From assembly GCA_023397045.1 (NCBI GenBank), contig JAEWUR010000721.1, positions 1-6,262 on the forward strand: 6,262 nt of DNA, written 5' to 3'. The position numbers and the translations under genes were made by a program. The DNA comes from Planctomycetota bacterium (GTDB lineage Bacteria > Planctomycetota > Planctomycetia > Pirellulales > Thermoguttaceae). Position 1 is the first letter of the stretch. Every line of letters begins with the position of its first letter. Below are positions 1 to 6,031 of this stretch, in pieces. Below the pieces are notes generated by a model. That model searched no databases, was not told the DNA's origin, and saw nothing but the letters and a program-made list of their open reading frames with translations.

Positions 1-1
1 G

Positions 2-124
2 ATGACCACGGACGGCGACGACAGCTTCTATTGGGATTGGGTCGTCTTCGGCGATCCCCGACTGGAGCTGAATGCAACCGCGAAACAGAAGCAACCCGAA
101 ACGAAGACGAACATCGCCAACTGA
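2..124 (+). CDS. C-terminal end of a truncated upstream protein, possibly carbohydrate-binding
   Basis: This is the 3' end of a gene whose start lies left of the window. The open frame runs from the left edge to a TGA at 122-124 and gives 40 residues. The visible part contains YWDWVVFGDPRLEL (residues 10-23 of the fragment), followed by a polar, lysine- and glutamine-rich tail. A W-x-W ... P-x-L pattern close to a C-terminus resembles the last strand of NPCBM-like or related beta-sandwich domains in secreted planctomycete proteins, but the fragment is too short to assign a family. The ATG at position 2 is probably internal. The REP-like repeat that starts 13 bases after the stop fits the end of a transcription unit. 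I am fairly sure the frame is real and unsure of the function. Confidence 0.55.
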   Translation: MTTDGDDSFYWDWVVFGDPRLELNATAKQKQPETKTNIAN

Positions 125-137
125 ACCGCAACAGCAC

Positions 138-204
138 GTAGGGTCCGCCCCGCGGGCCACGAAAAATCAAAAAACACCACAATGGTCCGCGAGGCGGACC
201 CTAC
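138..204. repeat. REP-like doublet: two inverted hairpins with GTAG/CTAC borders
   Basis: The left unit begins with GTAG (138-141), followed by GGTCCGC (142-148), a CCC loop and GCGGGCC (152-158), which is a stem with one mismatch. The right unit is the mirror image: GGTCCGC (184-190), a GAG loop, GCGGACC (194-200) and CTAC (201-204), a perfect 7-bp stem. The outer 12 bases (138-149 and 193-204) are exact reverse complements, so the pair can also fold into one larger structure. An A-rich spacer (159-183) separates the units. A GTAG tetranucleotide at the foot of a GC-rich palindrome, paired in opposite orientation, is the known architecture of REP/BIME elements moved by RAYT (TnpA-REP) transposases. 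No transposase gene is in the window. Confidence 0.75.
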
Positions 205-206
205 CT

Positions 207-223
207 AGGTTGCGGCGCAACCT
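207..223. terminator. Small hairpin with short T run; possible weak terminator
   Basis: AGGTTGC (207-213) and GCAACCT (217-223) form a perfect 7-bp stem around a GGC loop. On the plus strand the stem is followed by only two further T residues (224-225). It lies directly after the REP-like doublet and downstream of the truncated gene that ends at 124. It could be a weak intrinsic terminator for that gene or a remnant of another repeat. The short T run makes a strong terminator unlikely. Confidence 0.3.
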
Positions 224-337
224 TTCCGCAACAGAAACCAAGGAGACAACGGTCCACAAAAACATGAGTGTGCGACGTTTGCAGAGAAGGGCCATCGTTC
301 GACAGTCTTTTTCTTACCATTCTGTGACAAATCATTA

Positions 338-346
338 GAAGGAGAG
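338..346 (+). promoter_or_regulatory. Shine-Dalgarno sequence fixing the GTG start at 352
   Basis: GAAGGAGAG lies just upstream of a GTG codon at 352, with GGAG at 341-344 seven bases before the start. This strong purine-rich site, together with the signal peptide that begins immediately afterwards, supports GTG-352 as the true start of the LamG-like gene. No ATG between here and the signal peptide competes with it. Confidence 0.75.
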
Positions 347-351
347 TTCAA

Positions 352-1230
352 GTGAAACGTATCGCATTATTGGCCGCCATGATCGTGTCGTTGCCTGCGG
401 TTGGGGAAGCCGGCTACATGACAACCATTCTTGCCGACAATCCGGTGGGCTACTGGCGACTCAATGACGTCGCCGGGGCGACCTCGGCAGTGAACCTCGG
501 GACAGGTGGTGCGGCGCTCAACGGAGTCTACACGCCGGGGGTGAAAGTCGATGGAACGGGCTTGCCCAGCGGCGTATCGCCCGGGGCTCTCTTCAACAAC
601 CCCGGCGGCGGCACGATGGACGGTAACCATGTCGTTGGCGCCGGGATCGCCTCGGCCTTCAGCGGCAGTTGGACCATTGAAGGCTGGTTCGTCCGCAACT
701 CGGCGACTCCGGCCGGCGCGATCTTCTCGGACAACGGCACGCTCGGCGACCACAGCGGCCCGGTCTTGACATTCGGCGACCCAGTGGGCGGCACCGATAT
801 GAATACCCTTTACCTGATGAACTCAAGCCGGTCTTGGGCCAATCCGGTCGCCCTCAGCCTCGGGGCCGGCTCGATCGGCAAGGCCGTTTATGCCGCACTG
901 TCGTACGACGCGACCACCCAATCGGCGTCGCTGTACGCACACGTCGACGGCAGCGACTGGGTGTCGAACAAAGATCAGACGGTGGTCTGGGCGGCCGATC
1001 TGCTCGCGAACGATGCCTTCACCATCGGGCAACATGCGCCGTTTGCCTATGGGGACGGCGGCTACCCCTTCGACGGAACCATCGGCGACGTGGCCGTCTA
1101 CAATCGGGCGCTATCGGAATCCGACGTGTTGGCCCATTTCAACGCTTCGGTACCGGAACCGAATGCCATACTTTTATTATTAACGAGTGCGTTCAGCCTC
1201 CTGGCCTATGCGTGGCGCAGGCGCAAGTGA
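352..1230 (+). CDS. Secreted LamG-like (concanavalin A-type fold) protein with PEP-CTERM sorting signal
   Basis: This 292-residue protein starts at GTG-352 behind a strong ribosome binding site. Residues 1-20 form a Sec signal peptide (KR, hydrophobic core, a probable GEA cleavage site). Residues 22-265 look like a LamG/concanavalin A-like jelly roll: DNPVGYWRLND near the start (29-39), SWTIEGWF (106-113) in the middle, and the closing block FDGTIGDVAVYNRALS (240-255), all typical of this fold in planctomycete surface proteins. The C-terminus is a PEP-CTERM signal: VPEP (267-270), a hydrophobic helix (about 271-287) and a basic RRRK tail. Proteins of this class are exported by Sec and processed by an exosortase at the envelope. 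The fold binds glycans in many relatives, but no catalytic residues are evident. It precedes another PEP-CTERM gene on the same strand, from which a long hairpin separates it. The fold and sorting are well supported; the ligand is unknown. Confidence 0.88.
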   Translation: MKRIALLAAMIVSLPAVGEAGYMTTILADNPVGYWRLNDVAGATSAVNLGTGGAALNGVYTPGVKVDGTGLPSGVSPGALFNNPGGGTMDGNHVVGAGIASAFSGSWTIEGWFVRNSATPAGAIFSDNGTLGDHSGPVLTFGDPVGGTDMNTLYLMNSSRSWANPVALSLGAGSIGKAVYAALSYDATTQSASLYAHVDGSDWVSNKDQTVVWAADLLANDAFTIGQHAPFAYGDGGYPFDGTIGDVAVYNRALSESDVLAHFNASVPEPNAILLLLTSAFSLLAYAWRRRK

Positions 1231-1245
1231 TGCCGTGCGGCCGAA

Positions 1246-1304
1246 GGCAAAACATGGGAGGTGGAACCAAGAACCACACTTGCTTCCACCATCCCCTGTT
1301 TGCC
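1246..1304. terminator. Long imperfect stem-loop between the two PEP-CTERM genes (terminator or mRNA-processing hairpin)
   Basis: The arms 1246-1266 and 1284-1304 are reverse complements, with one mismatch and one bulged base on each side (19 paired positions). The stem continues inward with CAAG (1268-1271) against CTTG (1279-1282), leaving a 7-base loop (1272-1278). It starts 15 bases after the stop of the LamG-like gene and ends 58 bases before the next start. No T run follows the right arm, so it does not match a canonical intrinsic terminator. It may instead attenuate read-through, protect the upstream mRNA end, or be a decayed mobile repeat. Because its left arm covers the GTG at 1261, it also argues against an early start for the next gene. 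Confidence 0.6.
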
Positions 1305-1362
1305 GTATCCTGCGTATGCGTTCCCAAGAGAGTCCCCTTTTTCGCGACAAGGTCCTTCACCC

Positions 1363-3171
1363 ATGAGATTCAGCATCCTTTCCACGCGATCCCACGTTTT
1401 CGCCCTCGCTGCGCTGCTGGCCACGGCCGCGCTGTGCTCTGCCGCGCCGCCGACGGCCCGCGATGCCGGCATCTGGTTGCAGCAGCGGGCCGCCGAACTC
1501 GTCCGCGCGGCAGCCACGCCGATGGAGAACGGCGTGACGGCGTTCCCGCCGCAAGCGGGCGATCATTACCATGCCTTTTGGCTCCGCGACTACGCCTATC
1601 AGGTCGAGGGTTGCCCCGAGGCGTTCACGAAGAAGGAATTGCAGGACGCCTGTCTGACGTTCGTGGGCGCCCTGCGCAGCGACGGCGCGGGCGTCGATCA
1701 CATCGCGTTCGACGGCACGCCCGACTACCGCCCGCTGGCCAACGCAAGCATCAATCCCGTGGCCGACGGCTCGCAATTCACCGTCGACGTGGCCTGGCGG
1801 ACGTACCAGCAGATCAAATCGCCGGAATTGCTCAACCAGATCATCGACCCGTTGGTCAAAACGATGAATGCCGCGCCGCGCAATCCGGCCACCGGATTGA
1901 TCCACATCGATCCGAGCGTTGGGATGGACTACACCCATTTCGACCGCTGCGCCTACGGATTCACCGACGCCATTCACAAGCGCGGCGACGAGCTTTACAG
2001 TTCGTTGCTCGACGTTCGGGCGAGCCGGCAACTGGCCGATCTGCTTGACGAGGCGGGGAGATCTGACGAGGCGGCGTCCTGGCGAACGATGGCGGACGCC
2101 GAAACAGCGACAATTCGGAACACGTTCTGGGACGAGACTACCGGGCTGTTCCGCGCGGCCACCGTCCAGTGCAACCAGCCCGATATTTGGGGCTCGGCGT
2201 TCGCCATTCAGTTGGGCGTGGCCACGCCCGAGCAGTCGATGCGAATCGCCCAGTATCTCAAGGATCATTACAGCGAAGTCGTCCAGGCCGGCCAAGTTCG
2301 CCATCTGCCCGGCGGCATGGCCTGGGAGCGGTCCGATCCCGCGCCCGGCACGTATCAGAACGGCGGATTCTGGGGTGTTGGCACGGGCTGGATCATCGAA
2401 GCCCTGCAAATGGTCGATCCGCAACTGGCCGAGCAGACGGTCATCGACATGGTCGACAACTATCAGCAACGCGGCGTGTACGAATGGGTTCATGGCGACG
2501 GTTCGCCGGACGGCGTGCGCAACTACACGTCGAGCGCAACGCTGCCGATGGCCAGCCTCCGAAAGCTGTACGAGATACCCGAGCCGGACCTTTCGATCGA
2601 AGAGGTGGGCGGCCGGGCATCGGTCGGAAACATCGCCGCGGCGTCACGCGGCGCGACCGCTTTCGCCAAAGACGTGATCGATGGATATCCCGAGCACAAC
2701 GTCGACTGCCTGAACGACGGCGTTGCGGGCAACGGAAGCACCTGGATTGCCGGCAGCGATGCCAGTTTCGCGGGCGTGGCGTTTGACAAGCCCTACACGA
2801 TCGGCTCACTCGCCATCGGCCGCGACAACCTCGGTGCGTTCAACGACCGTTATCAAGGCATGTACACGTTCCAATACACGTGCGATCCCGAACCGAGCCT
2901 GTTGACCCCCGACGCAGCCTGGACCACGTTCGGGCAAATCGATGCCCGGTTCGAGAACGATTTCGGCGCGAGGCGGCACCTCTATCAGTTCCCTCCGATC
3001 TCGGGAGTGACGGGCGTCCGCGTTCTCATCGAGGGATCGGTGCCCGGCCAGTACGTCGGCATCGACGAGTTCGAGGTCTATCACGTTCCGGAACCGGGTT
3101 CCGTCGCGCTCGCCGCAATCGGCACGTTCCTGGCTATGGTCTACGCATGGAAAAACCGAAAGACAAGATAA
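1363..3171 (+). CDS. Secreted six-hairpin glycosidase-like enzyme with discoidin-like domain and PEP-CTERM signal
   Basis: I place the start at ATG-1363, giving 602 residues. An AAGG (1349-1352) lies ten bases upstream, and the signal peptide (about 1-27) begins directly after this ATG. The in-frame GTG at 1261 would add 34 residues, put the signal peptide inside the protein, and fall within the hairpin. Residues about 30-405 resemble alpha/alpha six-hairpin glycosidases (the superfamily that includes glucoamylase- and debranching-enzyme-like families). Visible blocks are FWLRDYAYQ (72-80), YGFTDAIHKRGDELYSSLL (198-216), WGSAFAIQLG (276-285), GTYQNGGFWGVGTGW (329-343) and YEWVHGDG (373-380). 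Acidic residues in these blocks (D76, D202, E374, D379) are candidates for catalysis, but I cannot assign a GH family or substrate. Residues 419-574 resemble a discoidin/F5-8 type C-like module (GNGSTWI, IGRDNLG, GIDEFEVY). VPEP at 575-578, a hydrophobic helix and NRKTR form the PEP-CTERM signal. The likely role is carbohydrate processing at the envelope. Confidence 0.85.
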   Translation: MRFSILSTRSHVFALAALLATAALCSAAPPTARDAGIWLQQRAAELVRAAATPMENGVTAFPPQAGDHYHAFWLRDYAYQVEGCPEAFTKKELQDACLTFVGALRSDGAGVDHIAFDGTPDYRPLANASINPVADGSQFTVDVAWRTYQQIKSPELLNQIIDPLVKTMNAAPRNPATGLIHIDPSVGMDYTHFDRCAYGFTDAIHKRGDELYSSLLDVRASRQLADLLDEAGRSDEAASWRTMADAETATIRNTFWDETTGLFRAATVQCNQPDIWGSAFAIQLGVATPEQSMRIAQYLKDHYSEVVQAGQVRHLPGGMAWERSDPAPGTYQNGGFWGVGTGWIIEALQMVDPQLAEQTVIDMVDNYQQRGVYEWVHGDGSPDGVRNYTSSATLPMASLRKLYEIPEPDLSIEEVGGRASVGNIAAASRGATAFAKDVIDGYPEHNVDCLNDGVAGNGSTWIAGSDASFAGVAFDKPYTIGSLAIGRDNLGAFNDRYQGMYTFQYTCDPEPSLLTPDAAWTTFGQIDARFENDFGARRHLYQFPPISGVTGVRVLIEGSVPGQYVGIDEFEVYHVPEPGSVALAAIGTFLAMVYAWKNRKTR

Positions 3172-3185
3172 AAAAGACGACAACG

Positions 3186-3344
3186 CACCGCAGAGGACGG
3201 GGACGAGGCAGAGAAGGGAAAAGGACTCAAATGATCCACGAAGTACACGAAATACCTCGCGAAGACATGAAACGACATCTGTCTCCCTTCGTGTTCTTCG
3301 TGTCCTTCGTGGAAAATCGACCTGCTTCGCCTTCCTCCGCGGTG
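3186..3344. repeat. MITE-like inverted-repeat element overlapping the pseudopilin gene start
   Basis: The element is bounded by near-identical inverted ends, CACCGCAGAGGA (3186-3197) and TCCTCCGCGGTG (3333-3344), which match at 11 of 12 positions. Inside them is a second inverted pair, TCCACGAAGTACACGAA (3235-3251) and TTCGTGTCCTTCGTGGA (3297-3313), matching at 16 of 17. The two pairs occur in mirrored order, so the whole segment is a long imperfect inverted repeat. The right side has three 9-base units starting with TTCGTG (3288-3314), and the left has two units starting with CACGAA (3237-3254). From memory, CCACGAAGGACACGAAG-type strings recur in non-coding DNA of planctomycetes and verrucomicrobia. 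I could not check copy number. No transposase is encoded, so it would be a non-autonomous or structural repeat. Confidence 0.65.
3221..3225 (+). promoter_or_regulatory. Ribosome binding site favouring the ATG-3231 start of the pseudopilin gene
   Basis: AAGGA lies five bases upstream of the ATG at 3231. It is the only good Shine-Dalgarno match among the candidate starts of this gene: ATG-3267 has only a weak GAAG nearby, and GTG-3342 follows a pyrimidine-rich stretch. The site itself lies inside the inverted-repeat element, between its two left-hand motifs. Confidence 0.45.
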
Positions 3345-4388
3345 AAGTCTTGCCGTCGAGCAGCGTTCACCCTAGTTGAATTATTGGTCGTGATCACGAT
3401 CATTGGCATCCTCATCGCGTTGTTGTTGCCGGCCATTCAGGCAGCCCGCGAGGCCGCTCGAAAATCACAATGCAGCAACAATCTCCGGCAAATCGGAATT
3501 GCCCTGCTCAATTTCGAGTCCAGAAACGGTGCGTTTCCACCGGGCATCATGGCGCACGCGCGTTTCGGCGATCCGAATCCGGCAGTAAACGGGGGTTATG
3601 AGTGGACCTACTTCCTCCATTTCCTGCTGCCCGATTTGGAGATGCAGGGCTACTTCGAGGCGTTGTGCGGTCCGCGATTTAACACGTCTCTCGTCGACGC
3701 GACGAAAACGGCTGATTGGGACAAGGTGGACAGTGCGGGCCAGTCGCACCTGATATGCCCCAGCGACCACCTGGGCGACAATCAGTTCCTTGCGGCGACC
3801 TTCTATTCTCACACGTACCATTTTCCCAAGACCAACTATCTCGGCATCTTCTCCGGCCTGAACGACAGCGACGGATACGCGGCCGACGTTCCCTCGCGTC
3901 GCGGCGTGTTTCGATATGGCGTTGGAACGCAGCTTGCCGAGATCACCGACGGCACGAGCAACACGGTGGCCGTCGCCGAGTATCTCAAGGGCGTTGACTC
4001 GAAGGACGCCCGGGGGAATCCCTATACCAACCGGGCCGGCTGCCAAACGTTGTTCGTCACCGCCGGTCCCAACTCGCCGACGGCCGACTGGATCTGTGAC
4101 GCCTACACGCTTACCGATACGCCGAACGAGCCTGCCATGAACCTGCCCCGCGTCAGTAATTGCACCGGCGGCGCCGGCGGATATTTCTGCGGCGACAACT
4201 ACGCCATCTCGCGCAGCCGTCATCCGGGCGGTGTTGATGCACTGTTTTGCGACGGCAGCGTCCACTTTATTTCGGACAGCGTCAATAGCGACTCGCCTCC
4301 TCTTAGCGGTTCGGGGGCGACCAATCCACCGGGCACGTGGCAGCGGCTCGGTTGGATCGCCGACGGCTTGAATCCCGGCGACTATTGA
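3231..4388 (+). CDS. DUF1559 family prepilin-type (pseudopilin-like) protein with H-X9-DG motif
   Basis: The protein has 385 residues from ATG-3231. The type IV prepilin signature FTLVELLVVI begins at residue 46 and leads into the long hydrophobic helix (about 46-66). Next comes QAAREAARKSQCSNNLRQIG, the usual start of the DUF1559 (SBP_bac_10) body, then NGAFPPG (99-105). The H-X9-DG motif is intact: RHPGGVDALFCDG, with H331 and D341-G342. Such proteins are very numerous in planctomycetes and are presumed to be processed by a prepilin peptidase and used in type II/IV-like structures. The residue before F46 is alanine, where prepilin peptidases usually cut after glycine. The 45-residue leader is long, and its repetitive part (HEVHEI, FVFFVSFVE) is encoded by the inverted-repeat element. 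GTG-3342 would give a conventional short leader (MKSCRRAA) but lacks a ribosome binding site; ATG-3267 is a third option. The gene starts 59 bases after the glycosidase-like gene and may be co-transcribed. Family is certain; start is not. Confidence 0.9.
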   Translation: MIHEVHEIPREDMKRHLSPFVFFVSFVENRPASPSSAVKSCRRAAFTLVELLVVITIIGILIALLLPAIQAAREAARKSQCSNNLRQIGIALLNFESRNGAFPPGIMAHARFGDPNPAVNGGYEWTYFLHFLLPDLEMQGYFEALCGPRFNTSLVDATKTADWDKVDSAGQSHLICPSDHLGDNQFLAATFYSHTYHFPKTNYLGIFSGLNDSDGYAADVPSRRGVFRYGVGTQLAEITDGTSNTVAVAEYLKGVDSKDARGNPYTNRAGCQTLFVTAGPNSPTADWICDAYTLTDTPNEPAMNLPRVSNCTGGAGGYFCGDNYAISRSRHPGGVDALFCDGSVHFISDSVNSDSPPLSGSGATNPPGTWQRLGWIADGLNPGDY

Positions 4389-4483
4389 ACGGGAAAGCGG
4401 TCGATCGATACAGAAGGATAGGGTTCAGTGGTTCATCGACCGGTCTTCCGTTGCTCGGCCTCGGCTCACGCACCGCGCAAACA
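4389..4483. other. Convergent intergenic gap with an inverted repeat
   Basis: This 95-base gap separates two genes that end toward each other. CGGTCGAT (4398-4405) and ATCGACCG (4435-4442) are exact inverted copies around a 29-base loop, and GACCGGTC (4438-4445) is a short palindrome within the right side. A bidirectional terminator would be expected here, but no T run follows the repeats on either strand, so that assignment is weak. Reading on past the sensor's stop on the minus strand shows no remnant of a kinase domain in any frame. Confidence 0.3.
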
Positions 4484-6031
4484 TCAACCGTGCTGAAGAC
4501 TGACCAGATTCTGGTCAGAATCGCTCGCCGAATCGGTGGCCATTGCCAGCGGAATGTGAATTCTCGCATAAAGCCAACGGCCGGTTTCATCACGAAACGG
4601 AACCCCGATCATCCGCGTTGCCATACCGTCGATCAGATGTACCTTGGCATGCGGGTCGTCATCGGCTCTGGGATCGACGCCGTCAAGATCGAGCATCGCC
4701 GGATGCAAATCGTCGCTTGGCCCGGGCTTTCTACAGCCGGGACACGGCTCGTCCGAATCGCAGTAGTATCCGTGGCAGTTTTTCCCACGCCAATCGCCAT
4801 ATTTGCGTTCGATGGCGGAATCGGCATAGACGATGCGGTTGTTCCCATCAACGATGTCGATCCCGCAACCTGCGAGAGCCAAGATGGTGTCCACCCGCTG
4901 ACGCTCCGCGCGGACTTCGGTCAATTCTCGTTGTGTGGCTTCGAGGTCGTCTCGCAACATATCGTCGCGGCGAACGTAACGATGGCGAATCACCAACAAT
5001 GCGACGGTCGCCAACAGAACGACGCTTGCGACAAAAATGGACGGATAGAACCACCAAGGAAACTCATACGGCAACGGGTAGCCTGACGATTCGGCAAAAT
5101 CCGGTCCCATCAGACGACCCAGCAGTTGCCGGACCTTGCTGGTATTGCTTGGCAAGATGCAATGAACCGTGGCCGAGGTGCCCTCGAAGTCGGTGACGAA
5201 CATCTCGCGCAGCAGAGTGTCGGTGACCTTTTTCGCCAAGGCGTCGGGCGTCCCCTCAACCTTCGAGAAGAAGTAGCCGGGGTAGCCGCTTGTCGACGCC
5301 ACGTAAACGCCCGGTTCCAGCGGTACGGCATGTCCCTGCCGATCGAAGACGGCAAGCGATCCTTCGGGTATCTGTCTCGTTTTTGCGTCGGCGAAGAGTA
5401 TCTCGGCATTCAGGGCGCCCGCGTCAAAACCGCCGTTGAGCACGTTTTCGATGACTTCCTTGTCCGTACCGACGAACGACACCATCGAGAGATCTCGTTG
5501 AGGCTCAATGCCGTGGTTTGCAAGAAGGCCCCATTGTGCGATCCAGCCCGTCAGAGACCACGGCTTGATCGCGACAACGCGTCGTCCGCGGAGGTCTTCA
5601 ATGACGTTCAGGTCCTTTCGGTCGGCACGGCGGATGATTGCGCCACGGAACGCCGTCGGTGTCGCGACTTCGCTTGGGCCGTCGGGCATCGACATGACGA
5701 TCGTTGCCATCGGCACGACGCCAAAACGGTCCTCGGCCACCAGTTCCAATGCAGGGTTCAAGACGACGAATTGAAGATTGCCCGACTCCAGCAGACGCAC
5801 CATGTCTTGGTGTGAGGCCATCGGAACGATTACAAAACGATAATCCGGCAGGAACCGTGCGAGAAGATCGGCGACCGGCGACCAGAAGTTCAGGCTCGAT
5901 TCGTAGTCCCGGCGGATATCGATGCCGATGCGAACCGTCTTTGGCAACGTGGTGGCGGAATTGGCAAACGGTATCCCGGAAGACACCATGATGAGGAATA
6001 CGGCCAACACCAGCAGCTTTTTTATTTTCAT
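4484..6031 (-). CDS. Membrane sensor: periplasmic PhnD-like domain, transmembrane helix, cysteine-rich PAS domain, no output domain
   Basis: The protein has 515 residues, starting at ATG (6031-6029) with a signal peptide at 1-25 (KIKK, hydrophobic core, ANSA). Residues about 31-310 resemble the PhnD-like substrate-binding fold (PF12974 type): TVRIGIDIRRDYESSLNFW near the start, VVLNPAL (89-95), LRGRRVVAI (147-155) and GGFDAGALNAEIL (200-212). This fold serves as sensory input in kinases such as TtrS. One transmembrane helix follows (about 326-349), then a charged, probably coiled-coil linker (352-382), then a PAS domain (about 383-495) with IVDGNNRIVYAD (393-404). The PAS carries CHGYYCDSDEPCPGC, with C419, C424, C430 and C433, plus C389. 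A similar Cys-x-Pro-Cys-x-x-Cys pattern occurs in PAS domains of many deltaproteobacterial kinases and could bind a metal or respond to redox. The protein ends 20 residues later in a Ser/Asp-rich tail, with no histidine kinase, GGDEF or other output. The ribosome binding site is weak (ACGGG). It may detect a small anion or solute and signal through a partner. Confidence 0.85.
   Translation of the reverse strand: MKIKKLLVLAVFLIMVSSGIPFANSATTLPKTVRIGIDIRRDYESSLNFWSPVADLLARFLPDYRFVIVPMASHQDMVRLLESGNLQFVVLNPALELVAEDRFGVVPMATIVMSMPDGPSEVATPTAFRGAIIRRADRKDLNVIEDLRGRRVVAIKPWSLTGWIAQWGLLANHGIEPQRDLSMVSFVGTDKEVIENVLNGGFDAGALNAEILFADAKTRQIPEGSLAVFDRQGHAVPLEPGVYVASTSGYPGYFFSKVEGTPDALAKKVTDTLLREMFVTDFEGTSATVHCILPSNTSKVRQLLGRLMGPDFAESSGYPLPYEFPWWFYPSIFVASVVLLATVALLVIRHRYVRRDDMLRDDLEATQRELTEVRAERQRVDTILALAGCGIDIVDGNNRIVYADSAIERKYGDWRGKNCHGYYCDSDEPCPGCRKPGPSDDLHPAMLDLDGVDPRADDDPHAKVHLIDGMATRMIGVPFRDETGRWLYARIHIPLAMATDSASDSDQNLVSLQHG

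Noticed and set aside
72..338. Small plus-strand frame spanning the first intergenic region
   Set aside because: It translates through the REP-like doublet and hairpins, is Arg-rich, and starts inside the preceding gene with no supporting ribosome binding site.
1261..1362. In-frame GTG start at 1261 that would extend the glycosidase-like protein by 34 residues
   Set aside because: The extension would bury the signal peptide, has a proline-rich non-conserved look, and starts inside the long hairpin. ATG-1363 has an AAGG ten bases upstream and begins directly with the signal peptide.
834..2048. Long plus-strand open frame crossing from the LamG-like gene into the glycosidase-like gene
   Set aside because: It runs out of frame through two well-supported genes and the hairpin, is dominated by arginine, and lacks any domain.
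1357..2493. Long minus-strand open frame opposite the glycosidase-like gene
   Set aside because: It is a GC-rich antisense shadow, Arg- and Gly-rich with no recognisable motif, while the plus strand has clear domains, a signal peptide and a sorting signal.
2880..3230. N-terminal extension of the pseudopilin frame into the glycosidase-like gene
   Set aside because: It would overlap about 290 bases of the upstream gene in another frame and place the prepilin signature over 160 residues from the N-terminus, which does not fit prepilin processing.
3237..3314. CRISPR-like array suggested by repeated CACGAA/TTCGTG units
   Set aside because: The units are 9 bases, contiguous and in inverted halves, with no unique spacers, so this is a structured repeat element and not a CRISPR array.
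3465..4265. Minus-strand open frame opposite the DUF1559 gene
   Set aside because: The plus strand encodes an unambiguous prepilin signature and H-X9-DG motif; the antisense frame shows no family features.
4389..4483. Possible frameshifted kinase remnant downstream of the sensor
   Set aside because: None of the minus-strand frames shows a histidine-box or ATP-binding-type motif before the convergent gene begins.
4337..5086. Plus-strand open frame opposite the sensor's C-terminal half
   Set aside because: It overlaps the end of the pseudopilin gene and the PAS domain of the sensor, and has no recognisable motif or ribosome binding site.
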